From Candidatus Dadabacteria bacterium (GTDB taxonomy: Bacteria; Desulfobacterota_D; UBA1144; Nemesobacterales; Nemesobacteraceae), in the NCBI GenBank assembly GCA_026709745.1, contig JAPOSJ010000205.1:1-7497 (forward strand): 7,497 nucleotides of DNA. Reading direction: 5' to 3'. The notes under the pieces were generated by a model. It ran no database searches and had not been told where the DNA came from. It saw only the letters and a program-made list of their open reading frames with translations. Below are positions 1 through 5,554 of the stretch, one piece after another. Position 1 is the stretch's first letter. Each line of letters starts with the position of its first letter. A program made the translations under genes and the position numbers.

Positions 1-575
1 GGGAATTGGCAAGGGTGTTCCGTTTTTTCCGGATGATTGCTTTTGACGTTAGGAAATGCCCAAACATCAGATGGATTTTTACCCAGAGGATTGCCTGACA
101 ACTTTCCTTTATTTGGTCCTTTAAAATGCCTTTTGCTTGGATATTTAGCTGGGACTCGGATGGGGTCGAGATGCCACGTGTAATTCTCAGAAAGTGTCCA
201 CCAGTTAATTGTTTCGTATCGTCCGGATAATCTATGTGTACAGTGTAGTCCGTGACCAAAGTGCCAGATGATACGATTACGGAGTTTCAATCCGTGTTCT
301 TTAAAAACAGGATAGAGCAATGCATCTAATGGTATTATCTCTCCGTTTTCTACATAGTTACCCACTTGCCAGCACATTGAACCTTTATCATTTAGGGTTC
401 GAACACATTCTTTGATTATTGTACTTTGCTGAAATAAGTAATCATTTATCGACTTCCTGGTTTCGTATTCTTTGCCAAGATTGTACGGAGGGGATGTTAC
501 AATCAGTTTAAAAGTATTATCAGGAATATTACGCAAAAATTCTATATTATCAGAACAGGCTATTACAGGATTCAT
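1..575 (-). CDS. DNA methyltransferase (N4/N6 class, SPPY motif), C-terminus beyond left edge
   Basis: This is the first 191 codons of an open frame that begins with ATG at 575 and leaves the window still open. Residues 27-31 read TSPPY, the catalytic motif IV of amino-methyltransferases, which transfer a methyl group from S-adenosylmethionine to cytosine N4 or adenine N6. The serine form (SPPY) is more usual in cytosine-N4 enzymes. Near the edge the protein reads SDVWAFPNV and then HPEKTEHPCQFP, the block that precedes the SAM-binding FxGxG motif in enzymes ordered IV-then-I (beta class, Pfam N6_N4_Mtase). That SAM motif must lie outside the window. The start overlaps the transposase stop as ATGA, so translation is probably coupled and the gene is probably a passenger of the same mobile element. 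The base composition is AT-rich like the transposase. No restriction endonuclease is visible. The methyltransferase call is firm; target base and specificity are unknown. Confidence 0.88.
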   Translation of the reverse strand, partial: MNPVIACSDNIEFLRNIPDNTFKLIVTSPPYNLGKEYETRKSINDYLFQQSTIIKECVRTLNDKGSMCWQVGNYVENGEIIPLDALLYPVFKEHGLKLRNRIIWHFGHGLHCTHRLSGRYETINWWTLSENYTWHLDPIRVPAKYPSKRHFKGPNKGKLSGNPLGKNPSDVWAFPNVKSNHPEKTEHPCQF

Positions 576-1510
576 GCTATCAACTCCTTGTACTTCAGCC
601 TTTTCCCAACTAGACCGTTTATAGTTGCGTTTATCTGATCCATAGTATCCATAGGACGGACATTGTTACGGTTAGAGAATTCATCTATGTACTTTTGAAG
701 ATGCTTAACAGACATTCTGTGATAAACACCATAATAACCACGCTTTAGTAATGCCCAGAAGCTCTCTACTCCGTTCACGTGTGCTTCCCCTTTTACGTAC
801 TCACCCAAGCTATGGTGTACGCTCTCATGCTTAAATCCGTGCTTTTCTATTCCTGTATATCCTTTGTGATCGTCAGTGTAAATTGTAGAACCTTCAACCG
901 CGTGTTTCAGAATAATCCAATGTAGGGTTTGAGCGTCTGTACTTTCTACTCGGAGAGCTCTTACTTTCTTCCCCTCCCTTTCTTTGATAGCAACAACAGC
1001 ATCCTTGCCAACTGTTCCTCTGCCCGCGTTAAGTTTTTTACTTTTATGCTTATTCTTTTCAAGCCCTCCAAAGTAAGCTTCGTCAATTTCAAAGACTTTC
1101 CCAAAGAGCTGAGAAGCGTTGTTTGCCCATCCCTGGCGGATACGATGGCCAAGAAACCATGCTGACTTCTGCTGTATGCCTAAATCGTTTCCTAGTTTAG
1201 TGCTAGATACTCCCTTTAAGGAAGTGGCCATAAGGTAAATAGCCATTAACCATTTGCGATAAGAAAGCTTGCTTTCTTCCATGAGTGTTCCGGTCTTTAC
1301 GCTGAAATACTTACGGCAAGCGGAACACCAGTAAGGCATCTTTTTATGACTCGCTTCTTTGGTGTTAGTGGAACCACAGCGGGGACAACATCTCCCGCCT
1401 TCCCATCTCATTTTTTCAAAATGTTCTCTGGCTTTTTCTTCGGTATCAAAATGATCCATGAGCTCCAGCAAGCTCATTCTCCGTCGTTTTGATTTAGGTA
1501 ACTGACCCAT
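572..1510 (-). CDS. IS1595-family (ISXO2-like) transposase
   Basis: This is a complete 312-aa transposase. An N-terminal zinc ribbon has cysteines at 42, 45, 62 and 65 (CPRC and CSAC), followed by the YFSVKTGT segment typical of ISXO2-like proteins and a helical DNA-binding region to about residue 130. The DDE catalytic core follows: D143 in EIDEAYFGG, D213/D214 in TDDHKGY, and E249 in HVNGVESFW followed by LLKRG with K256. This is the IS1595 arrangement, related to IS1, and all three acidic residues are present, so the enzyme looks active. The ATG at 1510 is preceded by AAGGAGG with 7 nt spacing and by a strong promoter. The stop codon overlaps the start of the downstream methyltransferase by ATGA. 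The region is AT-richer than the rmuC and hyuB sides, which fits recent transfer. Confidence 0.95.
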   Translation of the reverse strand: MGQLPKSKRRRMSLLELMDHFDTEEKAREHFEKMRWEGGRCCPRCGSTNTKEASHKKMPYWCSACRKYFSVKTGTLMEESKLSYRKWLMAIYLMATSLKGVSSTKLGNDLGIQQKSAWFLGHRIRQGWANNASQLFGKVFEIDEAYFGGLEKNKHKSKKLNAGRGTVGKDAVVAIKEREGKKVRALRVESTDAQTLHWIILKHAVEGSTIYTDDHKGYTGIEKHGFKHESVHHSLGEYVKGEAHVNGVESFWALLKRGYYGVYHRMSVKHLQKYIDEFSNRNNVRPMDTMDQINATINGLVGKRLKYKELIA

Positions 1511-1517
1511 TGTTTTG

Positions 1518-1524
1518 CCTCCTT
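1518..1524 (-). promoter_or_regulatory. Ribosome-binding site of the transposase
   Basis: AAGGAGG on the minus strand lies 7 nt before the ATG at 1510. This near-perfect Shine-Dalgarno sequence fixes the start. It is stronger than is common for transposases, which are often poorly translated. Confidence 0.85.
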
Positions 1525-1535
1525 ATCTGTTTATA

Positions 1536-1564
1536 ATTCTAACAAATTAAAAAGGCTCTGTCAA
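1536..1564 (-). promoter_or_regulatory. Sigma70-type promoter of the transposase-methyltransferase unit
   Basis: On the minus strand a perfect -35 box TTGACA (1564-1559) is followed after exactly 17 nt by TAGAAT (1541-1536), five of six matches to the -10 consensus. The start point would fall near 1529, leaving a leader of about 20 nt that contains the AAGGAGG ribosome-binding site. The -35 box sits close to the presumed element end, so the promoter is carried by the element and points inward. Confidence 0.8.
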
Positions 1565-1607
1565 CCTAAATACATAATTCCCTAATTTAAAGAGTAGGAA
1601 TCAATTC

Positions 1608-1635
1608 TTGCCACCATTGAGTGACGCAGTATAAT
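1608..1635 (+). promoter_or_regulatory. Sigma70-type promoter of rmuC
   Basis: TTGCCA (1608-1613, five of six matches to TTGACA) is separated by 16 nt from a perfect TATAAT (1630-1635). The predicted start near 1642 gives a leader of about 40 nt to the rmuC start. The -35 box is only about 25 bp from the presumed end of the mobile element, so insertion seems to have just missed the promoter. Confidence 0.65.
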
Positions 1636-1682
1636 CAACCTGTAACCCAGTTGTCTTGTAAAATATACTCTATAAAAATGCG

Positions 1683-3179
1683 GTGAATAGTTTCGATATG
1701 AATATCCCCGACCTGCTTACCCACCTCGGCGCGATCGCCATTGTCGCTATTCCGTTGTTCTACTATCTGACCAGAGAAAAAGGCAGAAGGCAGTCTGCCG
1801 AAACCGAACTTTCCATTATCAGGACCGAACTGCAGGACTCAAAGAGCAGAAACACCTTGCTGGAGGGAGAGTCTAGAAACCTGACAGCGCTTGTAAACAC
1901 TCTTAGTGTCGAGAAGGCATCACTTGACTCAGGCATTAAGGAAAAGACAGCGGCTCTCGCCGAACGCGATTCAAGGATTTCCAGTCTGGAAGGACAGGTA
2001 AAGGAACTTAACTCCGAGATTGTCAGAAAAAAAAGCCTTATATCCAGTCTGAATACCGGCATAGAACAGGAGAGAAAAGGTTTTGAAGAGAAACTTTCTA
2101 TCCTCAGTGAAGCAAAAAAAAGGCTCGGAGACGAATTTGAGAACCTCGGAAACAGGATTTTCGAGGACACGACCAGAAAATTCACCGATAAGAATAAATC
2201 GGAGATGGAAAACCTGCTCACCCCACTGCGTGAGCAGATAAAGGATTTTGAGAAGAAAGTCACTGATACTCACGAAAAGGCGAGCACTGACAGGGCATCT
2301 CTCAAAGTCCACATAGAGAATCTCAAGAACCTGGGCGAGCAGATGAGCCGCGAAGCCATTAATCTCACCACTGCTCTCAAGGGAGAATCGCAGACCCAAG
2401 GAGCATGGGGAGAGGTAGTGCTCGAGAGAGCGCTTGAGATGTCGGGACTCTCAGAGGGAAAAGAATATCGCTCACAGCCAAGCTACAAAGGACGTGAAGG
2501 AAATACTTTGCGCCCAGATGTTATAGTTCACCTTCCCGAAGGCAAAGACATTATAATTGACTCCAAGGTTTCCCTTACCGCTTACGAGAGATATGTTTCC
2601 TGCGATGAGGAAGAAGAGAAAAAGGATTTTATCCGCCAGCATGTTCTTTCGTTTCGAAACCATATAAAGGAACTCAGCTCCAAGGGATACGAGAACATCC
2701 CGGAGGTCAGAAGCCTTAACTACGTTTTGATGTTCGTTCCACTTGAGTCGGCTTTCATGGTCGCCATAGAGACTGAACAGAACCTTTACGCCGAGGCTTT
2801 TGAGAAAAACGTGATAATTGTCTGTCCCTCAACTCTTCTCGCTACTCTTAAGACCATACACAGCATCTGGCAGTTTGAGTACCAGAATGCAAACGCCAGA
2901 CAGATAGCCAGAAGTGCCGGAAGGATGTATGATAAGTTCGTAACTTTTGTTGAGCACCTCGAAAAAGTCGGAAAGCTGATAGAACAGTCTGATCAGGCTT
3001 ATCGCAAAGCAATGAATAGTCTTCGTGACGGGAAAGGTAATCTGGTAAAAAAAGCTTTGGAGCTTAAAAATTTAGGAGTAAAAACCTCAAAAGAACTTCC
3101 ATCAGATCTTTCCGACAAGTCAGCATTCTCGCCATATGTGGTTTCCTCAGTCAGCGATACTGATGAGGATTTACAGTGA
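1683..3179 (+). CDS. rmuC: DNA recombination protein RmuC
   Basis: RmuC is a membrane-anchored, nuclease-like protein; in E. coli its loss changes the rate of inversions between short inverted repeats. The 498-aa protein has one N-terminal hydrophobic segment (about 12-29) followed by basic residues. A long coiled coil follows, roughly 35-230, rich in Glu, Lys and Leu. The RmuC domain comes next, with QGAWGEVVLE (239-248), RPDVIVHLPEGK (277-288), IIIDSKVSL (290-298) and LMFVPLE (349-355). Asp279 and the DSK at 293-295 resemble a PD-(D/E)xK nuclease core. The length is normal for the family. The start is uncertain: GTG at 1683 lacks a clear Shine-Dalgarno sequence, and ATG at 1698 (residue 6) is an alternative that leaves the membrane segment intact. 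Two A8 runs lie in the coiled-coil region without breaking the frame. Confidence 0.95.
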   Translation: MNSFDMNIPDLLTHLGAIAIVAIPLFYYLTREKGRRQSAETELSIIRTELQDSKSRNTLLEGESRNLTALVNTLSVEKASLDSGIKEKTAALAERDSRISSLEGQVKELNSEIVRKKSLISSLNTGIEQERKGFEEKLSILSEAKKRLGDEFENLGNRIFEDTTRKFTDKNKSEMENLLTPLREQIKDFEKKVTDTHEKASTDRASLKVHIENLKNLGEQMSREAINLTTALKGESQTQGAWGEVVLERALEMSGLSEGKEYRSQPSYKGREGNTLRPDVIVHLPEGKDIIIDSKVSLTAYERYVSCDEEEEKKDFIRQHVLSFRNHIKELSSKGYENIPEVRSLNYVLMFVPLESAFMVAIETEQNLYAEAFEKNVIIVCPSTLLATLKTIHSIWQFEYQNANARQIARSAGRMYDKFVTFVEHLEKVGKLIEQSDQAYRKAMNSLRDGKGNLVKKALELKNLGVKTSKELPSDLSDKSAFSPYVVSSVSDTDEDLQ

Positions 3180-3188
3180 TTCGTTATG

Positions 3189-3232
3189 TTTAGGAAAAGG
3201 AGCGGAAATCGTGTACGCTTTTAGTTCCTAAA
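3189..3232 (+). other. Long imperfect hairpin between rmuC and the reductase gene
   Basis: TTTAGGAA (3189-3196) is a perfect inverted repeat of TTCCTAAA (3225-3232). Inside it, after a small internal mismatch, 3198-3204 pairs with 3216-3222 (AGCG with CGCT, extended by two G-U pairs and one A-U pair), leaving an 11-nt loop. The stem therefore has about 15 pairs in total. No T-run follows, so it is not a standard intrinsic terminator. It could be an mRNA stability, processing or attenuation element, or an operator. It ends 12 nt before the ribosome-binding site of the next gene. Confidence 0.45.
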
Positions 3233-3244
3233 TCCGATATTCAG

Positions 3245-3249
3245 GGAGG
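3245..3249 (+). promoter_or_regulatory. Ribosome-binding site deciding a TTG start for the reductase
   Basis: GGAGG, within AGGGAGGT, lies 8 nt before the TTG at 3258. The in-frame GTG at 3249 overlaps this Shine-Dalgarno sequence and so cannot use it. The TTG is therefore the likelier start. Confidence 0.7.
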
Positions 3250-3257
3250 TGCACACA

Positions 3258-4058
3258 TTGTTTGAGAATTCTCTTAAGGGCAAATGGGCGCTTGTGCTCG
3301 GTTCTTCAAGTGGCTTCGGAGAAGCCTGTAGCCTTGAGCTTGCACACCGGGGAATGAATATTTTCGGGGTGCACCTTGACCGCAGGGGTACCATGGCGAA
3401 GGTGGAGAGCATAATTGAGGAAATAAAAAGTACTGGAAGCGAGGTCAGCTTCTACAATGTGAACGTTGCCGACCCGGAGAAAAGGCAGGAAGTCATTTCG
3501 GACATAAAAAAGACGCTGGGGGAAAACGGTTCCAGTTTAAAGGTGATGATACATTCGGTTGCCTTCGGGACCCTTAAGCGCTATGTATCGGATGAACGTA
3601 GAGATGTTCTTAACAGCAGGAACATTGACATGACACTGGATGTAATGGCTCACAGCATTGTTTATTGGGCACAGGATCTTGTCATGGAAGATATAATGGG
3701 AAGGGGCGGTAGAATATTCGCCATGACAAGTTCTGGAAGCCACAGGGTATGGCCTACATACGGAGCCGTATCGGCTGCTAAGGCGTCCATAGAGGCCCAC
3801 ATACGGCAGCTTGCCGTCGAACTTGCCCCAAGCGGAATTACGGCGAACTCAATAATGGCCGGGGTAACCGATACTCCTGCACTGAGAAAGATTCCGGGGA
3901 ATGAGAAGCTAATTGACCACGCTCTCGGGGCAAACCCTTCGGGAAGACTAACGACCCCGGAGGATGTGGCCAAAGCCGTCGCGCTTCTCTCTCTTGATGA
4001 GGCCTCGTGGATTACGGGTAATGTAATAGGCGTTGACGGAGGAGAAGATCTTGTCTAG
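3258..4058 (+). CDS. FabI/FabL-like short-chain dehydrogenase/reductase (probable enoyl-ACP reductase)
   Basis: This is a 266-aa NAD(P)H-dependent reductase of the SDR superfamily, cytosolic, with a TTG start chosen from the Shine-Dalgarno spacing. The cofactor-binding glycine motif GSSSGFG is at 15-21, and HSVAF near 99-103 recalls the HSIAF segment of FabI. The active site has Y168 and K175 separated by six residues (YGAVSAAK). Classical SDRs have YxxxK; Y-x6-K is the spacing of FabI and FabL, which reduce trans-2-enoyl-ACP in the last step of each fatty-acid elongation cycle. The C-terminus (about 228-266) has the usual GRLTTPEDVA and VDGGE segments. I infer an enoyl-ACP reductase, but related SDRs with other substrates share this spacing. 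The gene follows rmuC by 78 nt and overlaps the next gene by 8 nt, so an operon is plausible. Confidence 0.85.
   Translation: MFENSLKGKWALVLGSSSGFGEACSLELAHRGMNIFGVHLDRRGTMAKVESIIEEIKSTGSEVSFYNVNVADPEKRQEVISDIKKTLGENGSSLKVMIHSVAFGTLKRYVSDERRDVLNSRNIDMTLDVMAHSIVYWAQDLVMEDIMGRGGRIFAMTSSGSHRVWPTYGAVSAAKASIEAHIRQLAVELAPSGITANSIMAGVTDTPALRKIPGNEKLIDHALGANPSGRLTTPEDVAKAVALLSLDEASWITGNVIGVDGGEDLV
4038..4042 (+). promoter_or_regulatory. Ribosome-binding site for doxX inside the end of the reductase gene
   Basis: GGAGG lies in the codons of the conserved C-terminal Gly-Gly of the reductase, 8 nt before the TTG at 4051. It supports coupled translation of the DoxX-family gene from that TTG. Confidence 0.55.
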
Positions 4059-4080
4059 AAACTCTTCATTAGTATATAAT
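4051..4080 (+). promoter_or_regulatory. Possible internal promoter for doxX
   Basis: TTGTCT (4051-4056) and a perfect TATAAT (4075-4080) are 18 nt apart. Transcription would start about 7 nt downstream, at the ATG at 4087, giving an essentially leaderless message. The -35 box matches at only four of six positions and the region is AT-rich, so this may be chance. Confidence 0.3.
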
Positions 4081-4509
4081 AAGGATATGTTAAAATACGG
4101 TGTAGGAAGGGATATTGACTTAGGGATCTTTCTCCTGAGAGTGGGTTTTGGTTTCTCGATGCTGATTTTCCATGGTTATGGGAAACTGATCGGGGGACCT
4201 GATAAATGGGCTAAGCTTGGGAATTCAATGCAGACTTTCGGAATTGAGTTCTATCCGGTTTTCTGGGGTTTTATGGCGGCTTTTGCAGAGTTTTTTTGCT
4301 CGGCTTTCATAATTGCGGGCATTTTCTTTTTGCCAGCGACCTTTTTTCTGTCCATAAACATGATCGTAGCTGTTCTGTTCCACCTGTATCTTCCGGAGGA
4401 CTCTCCAGGTGCCGGATGGCAAGGTGCGTCAAATGCGATTGAATACCTTTTTGCCTACGTAGCATTAATGATTTCCGGCCCCGGAAAATACAAGATAAAT
4501 CTTGGCTAA
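4051..4509 (+). CDS. DoxX family membrane protein
   Basis: This is a small integral membrane protein of about 152 aa with four predicted membrane segments: about 23-44 (LGIFLLRVGFG onward), 68-93, 94-114 and 128-143. The HGYGKL segment after the first helix, the tightly packed middle helices and the overall size match the DoxX/DoxD-like family. That family is often linked to redox or respiratory membrane complexes, but most members have no defined reaction. The start is ambiguous. TTG at 4051 has a good Shine-Dalgarno sequence and overlaps the reductase by 8 nt. ATG at 4087 begins just before the first helix but has only AAGG almost touching it. A longer TTG start at 4033 has no ribosome-binding site. 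No convincing terminator follows. Confidence 0.8.
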   Translation: MSRNSSLVYNKDMLKYGVGRDIDLGIFLLRVGFGFSMLIFHGYGKLIGGPDKWAKLGNSMQTFGIEFYPVFWGFMAAFAEFFCSAFIIAGIFFLPATFFLSINMIVAVLFHLYLPEDSPGAGWQGASNAIEYLFAYVALMISGPGKYKINLG

Positions 4510-4566
4510 CGGTTCTCGCCATAGGCTTTTAACCATTTCTCCGCCAGTAAAATTGTCAGTGATGTG

Positions 4567-5554
4567 TTACCCTGTGTCGCCGTGGGCTTTTTCGAGGTTT
4601 GTCTTTATTACACGAAGAAAGTTCTTTCCCATTATTTTTTCCACAACACCTGATTTATAACCCTTGCCGAGAAGGTACTCGGGTAGGGCGGGAAGATCAG
4701 ATATCTCTCTCATCTCCTTGGGAAAATCCTTAACGGGCGCTCCGTCCATGTCGGTTCCCAATCCCACATGGTCCTCCCCGCAGACGCTTATAATGTGATC
4801 TATGTGAGCATATATGTCTTCAAGGGTGGCAAGACCTTCTCTCTGCCTTAGAAATTTTCCGTAAAAAACAACCCCTATCACTCCGTCCCTTTCGGAAATG
4901 GCGCGAAGTTGCCTGTCGTACAGGTTCCGGGGGTGTTCCACAAGCGCCCTTGAATTGGAGTGTGTAGCTACCGGTATGAGTTCAGTTAGTTCCACGCTTT
5001 CCCAGAAGCATCGTTCATTAAGGTGGGAGAGATCAAGCGTGATGCCAAGAGTGTTCATCTCCCGAAGAAGGTCCTTTCCCTGCCCGGAGAGTCCCTCATT
5101 GCTTTCCGGCCCGGATGCATAGATGTTCCTGTTGTTCCAGGATAGTCCGATAGCCCTTACGCCCCTTTTCTGGTATTCGAGAAGATGTTGCGGACTCATG
5201 ACCGGATCCGCTCCTTCCATCAGGGTGAAGAATCCGATCTTTTTTTCTTTGCCCAGTCGGTCTATGTCCTGTCTGCTTTTTATCTGAAAGACGTTTTCTG
5301 AATGTTCCCTGTATATCTTGTCGTATAGATCGAGCTGGGCCACAGCTTCTGTGACGGAGCGTTCGGGTTTGTGCTTTGGATGGATGAAGACCGTGTTGAA
5401 GACCACTCTGATTCCGCTCTGTATGAGTCCGTGCAGTGTTATCATGCAGGGTACTCTGGGCTTTTCAAAATCCCTTTTATAGTGACGCATGTGAAAGGCT
5501 ATGTCCTGGTGAGCGTCTACGGAAAAAAAAGAAGTGGGGGAGAGCTTTCCCCAT
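4567..5554 (-). other. M19 membrane-dipeptidase module (potential separate gene)
   Basis: This module hydrolyses dipeptides with a binuclear zinc site. In the numbering of the 843-aa open frame, the expected residues are all present: HQD at 530-532 in VDAHQD, E628 in LMEGAD, H692 in LDLSH, H713 in VATHS, R724 in EHPRNL, and D783 in GTDMDG. These correspond to the metal ligands and substrate-binding residues of renal dipeptidase. No signal peptide or membrane segment is seen, so a cytosolic enzyme is likely. The module would be 328 aa if translated from ATG 5554 after loss of one T from the T8 run, a normal stand-alone length. That ATG has a Shine-Dalgarno sequence. As written, the ATG frame does not lead into the dipeptidase, and the next in-frame Met lies past the HQD zinc ligands, so the fusion would be obligatory. 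Confidence 0.85.

Larger units (their letters stand above)
1..1582 (-). mobile_element. IS1595-like element carrying a methyltransferase passenger gene, left part beyond window
   Basis: The element comprises the transposase, the coupled methyltransferase and a terminal segment upstream of the transposase. Read inward on the minus strand, the likely outer end starts GGGAATTATG at 1582 and runs through the promoter to about 1554. Position 1582 is a guess from the change to host-like intergenic sequence and from the GGG tip. The 8 bases outside (TAATTTAA, 1583-1590) could be one copy of an 8-bp target duplication, the length usual for IS1595 elements. The other inverted repeat and second duplication copy lie left of base 1, so the boundaries are unproven. 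Passenger-carrying IS1595 members are established; whether this passenger combination is known cannot be judged here. Confidence 0.6.

Noticed and set aside
1..7. GGGAATT at the very start of the window matches the first bases of the presumed element end at 1582.
   Set aside because: It lies within the methyltransferase coding frame at the conserved HPCQFP segment, and the match stops after seven bases, so it is not the other terminal repeat.
929..1165. Plus-strand 78-codon open frame opposite the transposase.
   Set aside because: It is antisense to the conserved DDE core and has no ribosome-binding site or family motif.
1763..2399. Antisense open frames opposite rmuC (166 and 142 codons).
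   Set aside because: They lie wholly opposite a well-supported gene, show no family motifs, and are rich in Ser and Phe as expected for shadows of Glu/Lys/Arg-rich coding sequence.
4510..4566. A terminator in the gap between the convergent doxX and dipeptidase genes.
   Set aside because: Only 4-bp stems such as GGTT/AACC could be found and no T-run follows on either strand.
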